Part shown: piece by piece, positions 42,064 through 51,100 of the stretch
Position numbering within the stretch: the first letter of the stretch is position 1
Layout: the number at the start of each line of letters is the position of its first letter
Assembly (NCBI RefSeq): GCF_943192905.1
Contig: NZ_CALPCC010000001.1
Coordinates: 85,583-149,582 of the forward strand
Direction of reading: 5' to 3'
Source: Adlercreutzia murintestinalis
GTDB taxonomy: Bacteria > Actinomycetota > Coriobacteriia > Coriobacteriales > Eggerthellaceae
Length of the DNA stretch: 64,000 nucleotides
Notes under the pieces: generated by a model
Told to the model about the DNA's origin: nothing
The model's database searches: none
The model's input: only the letters and a program-made list of their open reading frames with translations
Program-made: the position numbers and the translations under genes

Positions 42064-42177
42064 CCAAATCGTTATATTCGCCGACGACATCACCATAACC
42101 CCACATTGCCGCATCCAGTTCTACCCTGTATAATGCCATTCACTGGGACTGGCCACAGAGGCCCTGGTCCTACCCGT

Positions 42178-42196
42178 GGCGGGGATATTCCCCGCC
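42178..42196 (+). promoter_or_regulatory. GGCGGGG/CCCCGCC hairpin before a DUF3800 start
   Basis: GGCGGGG-ATATT-CCCCGCC is a perfect 7-bp stem 26 bases before the TTG start of the DUF3800 fragment. It is probably a 5' regulatory or attenuator hairpin. Confidence 0.4.
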
Positions 42197-42221
42197 ATTT
42201 CTGTATCAAGGAGCATTTACC

Positions 42222-42305
42222 TTGGCTGACCTGGGAATATTCATCGATGAATCCGGCGATGTCGGTTTAGATTCTTTTAGAAAACCATTCAAGTCAAATA
42301 AATAA
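42222..42305 (+). pseudogene. DUF3800 N-terminal fragment
   Basis: A TTG start with AAGGAG eight bases upstream opens LADLGIFIDESGDVGLDS, the characteristic N-terminal IDESGD motif of DUF3800 (RNase H-like fold) proteins. A TAA stops it after 27 residues, where the family normally has 200 or more. Nothing similar continues downstream (42306-42466 shows no gene). It looks like a remnant of an accessory gene cut off between two surface units. Confidence 0.6.
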
Positions 42306-42466
42306 AACTAGGAACATCCAGCTGCTATCACCATGCGCGGATTGTGCAACCGAAGCGCCTCGCGCTGCTTGGCAGATGCAACATGGGTATTGTGGCGATG
42401 CATCATTGTGCGCTTTCGATCGCACTTTCAGTCTCACTGTTACACTCTACGCCCATGCGCATCGCA

Positions 42467-43012
42467 TCATTCTGCGACGTGGATCATAAGAGGACCCGCC
42501 ATCTGAGCCACCACATGGCCCGTCTCGGGATCCAACGCCGAGATCGTAGCTGTGCACGCATGGTCGCCAGGTTCAAGCGGGACATCAAGAGATGCCTGAA
42601 CAAGGCACGTGCCCGGATCAATGATGCCGCTGGTATAGAGCGTCTGAGCGTTCTGGTTGAGCAGAATGCTCACGCGTATAGGGTAACGCCAATCCGCATC
42701 GTTTTGGATCAAGAGCACCGCCGGGGCAGTGCCGTTCTCCATCTGAACTCGCGCCGCAATGCTCGCTTTCACGGTTATGGTACCCATCGTGGATCGCAGC
42801 CGTGCGGCCGCGCGATCCTGATAGTCTTTGGGCAGCGCACCTGCCTGCGCGTCTTTATCGCGTCCAGCTTGTGGGCCAAGGGCCTGAGTGGCCAAGAAAA
42901 CCCCTGACATGGCAGCAATAGCAACCAGGAAACAGAGCAGAGCGACATTAATGGCGCATCCGTGTCCCGTGCCCTTCGACCCCTTTTCGCGTTCGGCATG
43001 CTTTCGCGCCAT
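42467..43012 (-). CDS. One-TM membrane-anchored beta-domain protein (paralog 4 of 4)
   Basis: 181 residues. The start at 43012 follows GAGAGGAC; an alternative is 43036. A basic N-terminus (MARKHAEREKGSKGTGHG) precedes a TM segment (INVALLCFLVAIAAMSGVFLATQAL). The ectodomain is the most divergent copy but keeps the order of motifs: LLIQNDADWRYPIRVSILL, TLYTSGIIDPGTCLVQ, LEPGDHACTATISALDPETGHVV. It is the second and last gene of the unit headed by the lipoprotein gene, 50 bases downstream of it. By analogy with the other units it should act with that lipoprotein. Confidence 0.65.
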   Translation of the reverse strand: MARKHAEREKGSKGTGHGCAINVALLCFLVAIAAMSGVFLATQALGPQAGRDKDAQAGALPKDYQDRAAARLRSTMGTITVKASIAARVQMENGTAPAVLLIQNDADWRYPIRVSILLNQNAQTLYTSGIIDPGTCLVQASLDVPLEPGDHACTATISALDPETGHVVAQMAGPLMIHVAE

Positions 43013-43062
43013 GCCTGCGTCCTCTCTGTCTCGCATAGCTGAACTGCGGCCCAACAAGCGTT

Positions 43063-45774
43063 CTAAGAATCGGACTGAACGAGCACGAATAGGTCGCCGC
43101 AGTCGGTATACCAATTGATATGCTTGATGTACTTGACGAGCGCATAGCGATAAGACCCGTCGTAGTGCTTCTTATCGTGCGTGAACCCATCCCCTGCCTT
43201 CGTGCATGCAGCAATTTCGAACGTGTCCATATACCAATCATTGTTCACGTAGACGACCTTATCTGTCCGGTCGAACCGATCAGACGTCACCAGATACTTC
43301 GCCGTAGAGAACCCGGCCTCTTCGAGTTCGGCCTTGAGCGTTTGCCCATCGTGCAGCTTGCTCGTCAGCATCTTCGCCTCGGTCGTGTTGAGGTAGCAGC
43401 CATCCCATGCAGTATCTGCGCCGCCAGAATAGCCCCTATAGGTATATGCCCTGAACGGAGAGGAGGCGTGGACGGTCGGCTTCGTCCACTTGTTCGTGAC
43501 CGACTGGAAGCCCTTGTCCCATTTGTCGGCCGTATCGCTGCCGATGAGCGAGGTATACCATTTGCCCGTGGTGTTGCAGTAGTGGCGCAGCCCATCATCG
43601 GAGATGTAGCAGGAAGGATCGATCGCGCGCGCCTCGTTGATGATCTTCTTGACCGTTTCGCTTTGCTTATCAAGCTCGTCCAGGTAGTTCTTGTTGCCCG
43701 TCACACCATAGGCAATGGTGACCATCGTGTACCCATTGGCCCAGATGGACGCCAGCTTGCTGCGGAAATTCTGACGTTGCGCATACGTTTGGCTTCCCCA
43801 ATTGTAGGATTGGGACATCAGGTCGTCATACACGAGCACAAGGTCGTGCCCCGTTGACGAATCAGCATTCGTGATGAGGTAGAACAGCACACCCATATCC
43901 GTGGCAAGATTGTCGATGAGCGTTTTTTCCTGTTTCGCGAACTCTTGAGTCATCTGCTGACGCTTGACCGGATCGTCTTGAGCAAGGATCTCCTGCACCT
44001 TATCTGAGAGTTGAAGCTCTTCCGTCTTGATGCGGGCCGCCAACTGATTCGCATTGTCGATAGTGATGCGGTTCTGACCTACCAATACGTCGTTTGACAG
44101 CATGCTGATCTGTGCTGAGAGATCCGATATCTGCTCCTGCAAGTGCCCAAGCTCGTCCATGAGGTCGCTCATCGTGGTGTCATGCATACCGATGATGTAC
44201 TCATAATATGACTGCCACCCGATATCGACGATCTTATTCAAGAAATACGAACCGGTGGAATCGATAAGATCATCTATGATCGGTATACGCGCGTTCCCGC
44301 CCGAGCACACCACAACCGTTGGTTCCACATCAACAGCTTGGCCCACCGCATCTGGCACCTCAGCTACATCAACCGTGACGATGCCATCTTCGGGCACAGC
44401 ATCGCTTTGAAGAGCTATATCATACGTGCCGTCCGCGTTGCTTCTGAGCTCCCAATCGGGAGTGCTCTGGCCGTCCACCTGCACCACCACATCATCGGGC
44501 GTTATCTCGGCAGTGGAATTCTTGAGATCAGCCTCGAACACCACTTCGCCCGTTTCCTCTTGCTGATACCCTGGTGACAAAGCCAACCAAGGGTCGGGAA
44601 TCTCAAGCGAGCACACCACATCGGTCCCGAATTCATGAGCGTCACCCGCAAGCGTCACCTGCGCATCCGAAAGAGCTTGCATCCCTTCGCTGGGAAGGTG
44701 GATGGTCAGCTCCATCTCGCTTGCGTTCACGGAGCGAACATCTTCGATCGAGCAACCATCGGCGTTTTCCAAAGAGAGATCTTGGGCCGATAGCGATGCG
44801 GGCAGCGTCAGATCAAACGCCACCAACACCGCCTTGAACGTGCCGCCTTCCACCTTCGACCGTTCAGTATCAAGCGTGAGAGCGGGATGCGCGTATACGA
44901 CCGCCACCTCGTGAACATCTTCTGTATCGGAGGTGTCGTTCGATGCTTGCGCGGATTCCGCCCCGGGTGTGCCGTTCGATGCTTGCGCAGATACCGCAGG
45001 CGGCATGGTTTTCCCTTGCGCGTCCGCGCTTGGTGGCAGCGTCCCCACATTCCGCTCTTGCTGTTGGGTACCTGCATTCGGCTCGGCGGTTTGACCTTCA
45101 TACACCCCATTCATCAAGGCCTCAGCTGTTTCAAGCTCGTCGTCACCTATGTCCTCATTGACGTGCGTTGCATCATCAGGCCATTGCACATCTTTCATGC
45201 TGTTTATCTCGTCGGATGTGTATTCCCTCCGGCTCTCTTGGGGAATATCATCGGTCGAGATCACCTCCGACGGTGCGAGCACGTCCCGCACAGACGATGC
45301 GGCAAGACGTACGTATCCAAGCGTAGCCCCATTGTTATGCGCATCAGGGTTTCGCTCAAGGGTCACCCTGAGCGTTGTCTCATCGATGCGATTCGCTGTG
45401 ACCACCTGCCACGATGCAAGAGCGCCCCCGAGCGAAAGGGCCTCCCCCGACACCGTGGATGCGAACCGACCCTCATCGCAGATAAGATCGAACTGCAATT
45501 CATCAGCATGCGAATTCAAATACGGAGCATCCAGCGACAACGTATCGCAGCCATCATCGAAATCGGCCCAGCGAACGTTGCCGGTGACCTCATTCGCGCC
45601 CGTATCCGCAAGTGGTTCGGGCTTTTGACATGAAGTCAGCGGCACCAGCATCCCCGCTGCTAATGCCAGCGCAAGAACGCCTTGCAAGACCGCCTTCGGA
45701 CGAGGCGCAAGGTGGCATTCTGCATCATTGTTGTTCCTGCGGATGCAGCAGAGCGCGTGGATTCGCTCAAACAT
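43063..45774 (-). CDS. Large coiled-coil surface lipoprotein
   Basis: 903 residues. A type II signal peptide with lipobox LTSC (about residue 48) makes it a lipoprotein on the outer face of the membrane. The first half is a series of beta/Ig-like stretches with an acidic disordered insert (QASNGTPGAESAQASND). Near residue 530 a helical part begins with an amphipathic coiled coil (LMDELGHLQEQISDLSAQISML) and continues to about 700. The C-terminal 200 residues are aromatic-rich (YYNTTGKWYTSLIG-like, YIKHINWYTDCGDLF). No named family was recognised. The long helical segment after beta domains resembles some alpha-helical pore-forming or stalk proteins, which is weak inference. The start at 45774 places the lipobox at the usual distance; the gene is under leader copy B. 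Confidence 0.65.
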   Translation of the reverse strand: MFERIHALCCIRRNNNDAECHLAPRPKAVLQGVLALALAAGMLVPLTSCQKPEPLADTGANEVTGNVRWADFDDGCDTLSLDAPYLNSHADELQFDLICDEGRFASTVSGEALSLGGALASWQVVTANRIDETTLRVTLERNPDAHNNGATLGYVRLAASSVRDVLAPSEVISTDDIPQESRREYTSDEINSMKDVQWPDDATHVNEDIGDDELETAEALMNGVYEGQTAEPNAGTQQQERNVGTLPPSADAQGKTMPPAVSAQASNGTPGAESAQASNDTSDTEDVHEVAVVYAHPALTLDTERSKVEGGTFKAVLVAFDLTLPASLSAQDLSLENADGCSIEDVRSVNASEMELTIHLPSEGMQALSDAQVTLAGDAHEFGTDVVCSLEIPDPWLALSPGYQQEETGEVVFEADLKNSTAEITPDDVVVQVDGQSTPDWELRSNADGTYDIALQSDAVPEDGIVTVDVAEVPDAVGQAVDVEPTVVVCSGGNARIPIIDDLIDSTGSYFLNKIVDIGWQSYYEYIIGMHDTTMSDLMDELGHLQEQISDLSAQISMLSNDVLVGQNRITIDNANQLAARIKTEELQLSDKVQEILAQDDPVKRQQMTQEFAKQEKTLIDNLATDMGVLFYLITNADSSTGHDLVLVYDDLMSQSYNWGSQTYAQRQNFRSKLASIWANGYTMVTIAYGVTGNKNYLDELDKQSETVKKIINEARAIDPSCYISDDGLRHYCNTTGKWYTSLIGSDTADKWDKGFQSVTNKWTKPTVHASSPFRAYTYRGYSGGADTAWDGCYLNTTEAKMLTSKLHDGQTLKAELEEAGFSTAKYLVTSDRFDRTDKVVYVNNDWYMDTFEIAACTKAGDGFTHDKKHYDGSYRYALVKYIKHINWYTDCGDLFVLVQSDS

Positions 45775-45794
45775 GAGGGCAACCTTCTCTGTGC

Positions 45795-45881
45795 TGCGCT
45801 CTTGCCTGAGCGGCAAGTCTCAAAGCGCATGACCATTCGGTTGCTATGTACGGCGTTGTCTCAAACGCATCTCATTTTATA
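45795..45881 (-). promoter_or_regulatory. Shared promoter and structured leader, copy B
   Basis: Minus strand: -10 TATAAA (45876-45881), 8 bases before hairpin 1, GCGTT-TGAGAC-AACGC (45853-45868), then the linker ATAGCAACCGAAT and hairpin 2, TGCGCT/AGCGCA (45795-45829), enclosing TTGAGAC and an inner TTGCC/GGCAA stem. Compared with copies A and C both hairpins change on both strands and stay paired. The -35 TTGCAA is missing; instead a GC-rich spacer and a CGCATCT/AGATGCG inverted repeat (45866-45888) flank the -10. Confidence 0.72.
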
Positions 45882-45924
45882 AGATGCGCGGGCGCGTATT
45901 CGGGATTCATAGAAAGTTCAGAAG

Positions 45925-45950
45925 CGGCATGCCGAGGCAATGGCATGCCG
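45925..45950 (-). terminator. 9-bp GGCATGCC hairpin after the DUF6273-like gene
   Basis: CGGCATGCC and GGCATGCCG pair perfectly with an 8-base loop, about 45 bases after the stop at 45996. No strong T run follows. A third partial copy (GCATGCC) lies at 45971-45977. Confidence 0.5.
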
Positions 45951-45995
45951 GAACAACATGACGAAGCAACAGCATGCCAAAACGTCGGAAGCAAC

Positions 45996-47627
45996 TCATA
46001 GGCAGAAGCATGGGCATACACCCATAAATCTCCAAACTTGATAGCGCTGGTAGAATCCATCGTTGCCGACTCTCAAGAAACAAGATGAATAGCCTGGAGC
46101 AACGGAACGCGTCCACCAATCCGTACCAGTTGGCAAAGCCACGTCGCCTTCTGAGGGTGGAGAGGCCTCAACCCTCGACACATCCCAGTCCGGTCCTACG
46201 CTCTTCTTCAGCCATACCTCGTTGGCGTAGTTGGCAGATTCTGCCCCCGATATACCCTTGTTCTGATAGAACAGGTATTGCTCATCATGTCCTCCCCCGG
46301 AGCCCTCCTTCGCGATCCAAGAAAAATTGCTGTAATAATCCCTATCGCCTGACAGCTCGAAATAGCTCGCGAGGAACATCTTGTCAGCGATCAACGTGAT
46401 GGAGCCGGAGCCGGTTCGGGTGGAACTGAAGAACTTCACCACCGGCACGATGCTATCTTTGATCTGCATCTTCTCTAGATAGGTGTCGTTCGCATCATCG
46501 ACGTCATTGGTTACCGTGTTCAGAAGGCTGCGCATGTCCTGCGCATTCTCGCCACCCCAGCCACCTTCGCTAGAACTCCCACTCGCCGCCAGAGGCGAGC
46601 TCCCGATCAGGTCGCGGAACTGGAACGTGAGCCCTACGCGATCGCCTTCCCGATACGCCCAGCTGCCGAATCCGAACGATTCCGCGGCATAATCTTGGTT
46701 GAGGCCTATGATGCGCACGGGCCACCATTGCCCGTCATACCTGACAGCGCACTCGTAGTCGCCCTCGGGTGCCATGGACGTAACCAAAGCATGATAGCGG
46801 TTGTAGGTGTCGCTGCCTTCAGCCGCGGCGCCTGAGCCCAGCGCCTTCGAGTCGACGCGCACTTGCGCGAGGGTGTATGTCGTACCTGCCCATGGCGCGA
46901 GCGCTGCGCTTTGGGGCTCATCGGCAATCTTCAGGTAGAAATCGGACAGTGCTCGCTCGAAGGTCCAGCTGATCTTCATAAGGTTGCGCAGCTCGGTGCG
47001 CTCTTTGGTCGCCTCTATCACGGCATCTTTCAGACCCATATCTTTCATGTTGAGGGTCATTGAAGTGCTCACATGATCACCGATGCCGAACACGATCCCC
47101 TCACGCAGATCCTCAGAACTCTCAGAGTAGATGCTTTGTGTACCTTCCACATTGGGCACCCAAGACATCTCCTTGCCGACAAGGGAAAGCTTGGCAGTGT
47201 TTCCCTCCCCTACCTCGAAGTAGTTATTGAGACCCGCAGCATCACACGTTGCCTCTTTGATGCGCACGCCGATGTTGGAGTTATTCACGAACTCGGCGCT
47301 TGCTTGCACCTCTCCAAGCTGCTGGATGTCGATCCCCGCATCGCCTCCCAGGATGAAGCTTGTCGGCACCGTGACGTTGATCGTTGGGATATCGGGCATC
47401 GCACGCCCATCCGCAGATGCAGCTGTATCTACAGGCTGTGTTGCCATGGCTGCTGAAGGTGCAAGGGATATCGCAAGTGCTACGGCCATGCATGAGCAGA
47501 TGATCGCCTTTGCTCTTAGAGCGATAGATGCTGCTTTTGTTCCTCTTGCAAAAAGCGTCGGTATCGTGGTCTTGGCGGTGATGGGCAATGTCGCTTCTGC
47601 CCTCTGATCGTTTCTTTTGCTAATCAT
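45996..47627 (-). CDS. Secreted protein with V-x-VP domain and C-terminal DUF6273-like module
   Basis: 543 residues. A signal peptide (ending SAAMA, about residue 62) is followed by the subunit domain (INVTVPTSFILGGDAGIDI, AEFVNNSNIGVRIKEATCD). The C-terminal half resembles DUF6273: ECAVRYDGQWWPVRIIGLNQDYA, GDRVGLTFQFRDLI, DWWTRSVAPGYSSCFLRVGNDG and the closing GVCPCFCL. The same module is embedded in the giant adhesin (about residues 2090-2450). DUF6273 is a C-type-lectin/formylglycine-generating-enzyme-like fold found in surface proteins, so ligand binding is likely. Its ATG overlaps the stop of the gene at 47620-48123 by 8 bases. It is the last gene of the giant operon. Confidence 0.7.
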   Translation of the reverse strand: MISKRNDQRAEATLPITAKTTIPTLFARGTKAASIALRAKAIICSCMAVALAISLAPSAAMATQPVDTAASADGRAMPDIPTINVTVPTSFILGGDAGIDIQQLGEVQASAEFVNNSNIGVRIKEATCDAAGLNNYFEVGEGNTAKLSLVGKEMSWVPNVEGTQSIYSESSEDLREGIVFGIGDHVSTSMTLNMKDMGLKDAVIEATKERTELRNLMKISWTFERALSDFYLKIADEPQSAALAPWAGTTYTLAQVRVDSKALGSGAAAEGSDTYNRYHALVTSMAPEGDYECAVRYDGQWWPVRIIGLNQDYAAESFGFGSWAYREGDRVGLTFQFRDLIGSSPLAASGSSSEGGWGGENAQDMRSLLNTVTNDVDDANDTYLEKMQIKDSIVPVVKFFSSTRTGSGSITLIADKMFLASYFELSGDRDYYSNFSWIAKEGSGGGHDEQYLFYQNKGISGAESANYANEVWLKKSVGPDWDVSRVEASPPSEGDVALPTGTDWWTRSVAPGYSSCFLRVGNDGFYQRYQVWRFMGVCPCFCL

Positions 47628-48123
47628 GGGTCACATCCTTAGCTGACTTGGCGGTATGGACGATCTGGGTGGAGACGGTGTTGGCGTTTGTTGTGTCAGG
47701 TGTCTTTTTGGCATCTGTTGGCAGATCTCCCAAGGGCACATCTGCCGGAAGCGTCGCGGAGAGCTCTAAGGGTGCACTCACACTCTCAAGTGCACTTGAC
47801 GTTTGGACAAGGGGAAGACTTGTCAAGACAGTTTGTGCGATGTGGATCAGGTAGGTCACAGTACCTACCGCAAGCGCTATCCCGCAAAGCAGAGGTGCGA
47901 TCTTGCAGAACAGATCAAGACCGCAGTTGCCATATCCTGGCGGAAACCCCTGCATGCGAGCCTGCGTGATACGACTGCGCCCTTCGATCACGCACATGTC
48001 CACACTATCTTGCACGGGCTGTGCGCACTCGCACGCCTTCTTATCCATCCGGCGTGGAGCGCGCGTCCCGTATATCATCTGTTCGGCCTCGTATCGATAG
48101 GCCGCACCTCGCAAAAACGGCAT
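47620..48123 (-). CDS. Small protein repeating the C-terminal end of the giant adhesin
   Basis: 167 residues. The last 60 residues (SAPLELSATLPADVPLGDLPTDA...TTNANT) align with the end of the giant protein (ALPLKLSMTLPVDVPLAHLPTDA...TTDANT), and the similarity is visible in the DNA too. The N-terminal half is Cys-rich (CECAQPVQDSVDMCVIEG) with one hydrophobic stretch (IAPLLCGIALAVGTVTYLI) and matches nothing else here. It lies 18 bases after the giant gene stop with an AAAAGGGG ribosome site. It is either a decayed duplicate of the giant tail fused to new sequence or a small membrane partner using the same C-terminal module. Confidence 0.55.
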   Translation of the reverse strand: MPFLRGAAYRYEAEQMIYGTRAPRRMDKKACECAQPVQDSVDMCVIEGRSRITQARMQGFPPGYGNCGLDLFCKIAPLLCGIALAVGTVTYLIHIAQTVLTSLPLVQTSSALESVSAPLELSATLPADVPLGDLPTDAKKTPDTTNANTVSTQIVHTAKSAKDVTHD

Positions 48124-48141
48124 AGCTTAAATGCCCCTTTT

Positions 48142-51100
48142 CTATCCGCCCACCACATCGCGCGCGAGCTTGATGGTGTAGACGATCCGCATAAACTTGG
48201 TGTTGGCATCTGTCGTGCCAAGCGCCTCATCGGCGTCAGTTGGCAGGTGTGCGAGCGGCACATCTACCGGAAGCGTCATAGAAAGCTTCAAGGGCAAAGC
48301 GGAGCTCTCCGTTGCACTCGGTGCTTGCGGCAGCGTGAGGCTTGTATCGGATGCAGTGTCGTTTGCCTGTCCGGTACTGCCAGAAAGCACACTATAACTT
48401 GTCGCATCAGGTACACCCACGCTCACGCCAAGGCCATCTGTCTTGCCTGGGAACACGCGCGTGAACGCATCGCTATTGATAACGCCTGATATTTGGGTGA
48501 TGCGGGCCTCATCACCATAGTTCACGATGCGATACTGGCCAGCCTCAGTTCCTGCATCTGGAGTGAGCACTTGGCGCGTGCTACCGGTCGACTGCGCCCA
48601 GAAGGCAACCGCTGTGGGCACACCTACCCGAAGGGCTAACACATCCCAGTGAGCAACGAGTGTGATGTGGCGATATCCAGCTTCGTCCTTTGGCGGAAGC
48701 GGGATGCCAGATGTGCCATCGACATCATAGCCTGCCGCTTTCAAGACCTCCTTGACAGAAAGATCATTTTTCCCATCGGCATCAGCATCCACGAAGCTAT
48801 ACACTCCTTGCCCATCAGCGCTGCCCGGATCTTGCTGGTTATTCACGTCATCTTTGAGATACCAATAGGTGACCCGATAGCGTGGGCTGCCTGATGCGTC
48901 TGTGGCCTCGGCTGTGAACTCATCTAAGGCCTCATTGATATTGACGCGCATGTCCGTTGGCATCGTGACGACATCACCTTCTGCCCAGGCCGTCCCATCG
49001 GGACGGGTGCCTTGATCGAAGGCAAAGGAGACACCATCGGCTACCCAGATCGGATAGAAATCATGTCCGTCAGAGGGATTCCATACCTTGTCAGTTGCGC
49101 TTAGGGTCTGACCATCCCAGGAAAGGTAGGCATCCGAAGCCATCGCGCCTTCTAGCCCCCAGCCCGCAAACGTATAGTTTGCACGCTCTGGTATCTGAAT
49201 GGCACTGCCATCAGGCAAGCTCGTATGCAGCGATCCTCCCACATCTGCTCGGATCAGCTGATCTTCTTTCATGTCTCCGGTAGCATCGGTGGCATGCAGC
49301 ACCACCTCAGCGCTCCAGCGCGCATAGAGCACCGTTTCATCGGGTGCTATGCCAGTTTGCGCATCTAGGATACCCCAGGTCTTCGTGCGTGTTGTCTGCG
49401 TGCCGTCCTCGGCAGTCACAGTCTCTGTCACAGGCTTGCCGTCACCCTCGAAGTACTTGGTGCCGCCTGTCAAGGCATCGAACCAGCCCTCCAGCTGATA
49501 GCTCACCTCACCTGATGCGGCCTCAGGTGCGATCATAGCGCCAGTGAGATCCTTCAAGGTCGATCCATACACCACATCAACAAGCTCATCGATGTCGCTC
49601 GGTATTGTCGCATTGGCATCTTCTGGGAAGTTGTCGTTAAAAGTCACCTTGCCGATAAGCATATGCATCTTGGATGTCACATCAGTCTGTTTAATGCCAG
49701 AGGCTACCTCTGGATCGGTCAGATCGTTGTTGGGGTCATCCGGATCGTATTTGGGGTCATCCGGATCGTATTTGGGATCATCCGGGTCGATCGTCGTCCA
49801 ATGAGCGTAGTAGGTGGCATCGTGTTTGGGCATCTCTGTCACCTCAACCCCGCCTAAGGCATCAGTGAACCAGCCTGCAAAGGCATAGCCTGTGCGATAT
49901 ACCTTAGGTGCACCCAAATCGAATCCGCTCTTAAACGGCAGGGTCTTCTGAATAGCCCCGCTTTCAAGGGCGCTCCAGTCATTATCGGCAAAGGTGCCAC
50001 CCATGGGAACAAGGGTGATCGTCGTATTCCCACCTTGCCAGATAGCAAACAGTTCGGTGGTCTCTGAAGCAAGGCCATCTTCTCCGAGGGCTGCCTTCCA
50101 AAGGGCATCTGCCACAGGGGTGCCATCAGCCTCGAAGTACTTCACGAGCGCACCGTCGTCACTCTCGTAGGCTCCCCAGCCCTCAAGCACCCAGCCATCG
50201 ATGGCAGGTGCGGTATAGGTGCGCCCAGCGCCACCGAGCGCTTCTGTGATCGGTGCACCCCACGCGATCGCATAGTCGCCCTCAAGGTTGCTTGCGCTCG
50301 TTGCCACCTCCCCTTCAGGCACGTTGTCGTTTAAGGCAATGGTCGTTTGCATGAACATCTTGCTTGTCACATCGGTCTGTTTGGTGCCTGCAGCCACCGC
50401 GCCCTCATTAGCCGGATCATTGTTGGGGTCATCCGGGTCATATGCCGGATCCTCTGGGTCATACTTTGGATCATCTGGATCGATGGAGATCCAGTGCGCA
50501 TAGTAGGTGGTATCACGCGTGGGAAGCAGCGTATCTGCTCCCACAGAGACTCCGCCTATAGCATCGGTGTACCAGCCTGCGAAGGTGTAGCCGAGCCTGT
50601 AGACAACAGGTACTTTCTCAGCCCCGATCGTCGCACCGCTTTGATAGTGCTCGGTAAACGAGTCTGCTCCCTTGACCTCGCCTCCGCATGCGTTCCACGT
50701 GATGTTGACCACGTTACCTGCCCAGTGCGCATAGAGCGTGAAGGGTAGCTCGTGTCCCTGCTCATCTGTGGGATAAGCATGCTTGTCCCACGCCTTATCA
50801 GAGGTGCCATCAGAGGCAAGGTAGCGATGCTCAGATACCCAGGAAGGATCATCTGTGCGCGTATCGTTTTCGTCCATAGGAACATCGTAGAAGCCCTCGA
50901 GGGCGAAGTTTATGCGCGTTGGCAACGCATCAGGAGCAGGGGTAGCAGCCCCATAGGTCACCGTCTTTGTCCCCAGATCATCCTCTTCTGGAGTGCCTCT
51001 GTTCGCATCGTATTTGAGGCTGTAGTCATTTGCCTTCCAATGCGCATAGAGGGTGTGTGTTACCGGCACGAGCTTAGTTGCGGCATCAGTGTGCTCCCAC

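Noticed and set aside
41851..42270. A 139-codon plus-strand open frame
   Set aside because: It runs antisense through leader copy A, and the DUF3800 start lies in another frame at its end.
45925..45977. GGCATGCC copies as a mobile repeat
   Set aside because: Only a hairpin and one partial copy are visible; a terminator explains them more simply.
46000..47000. Diversity-generating retroelement target, suggested by the lectin-like C-terminus
   Set aside because: No reverse transcriptase, template repeat or adenine-rich variable repeat is visible in the window.
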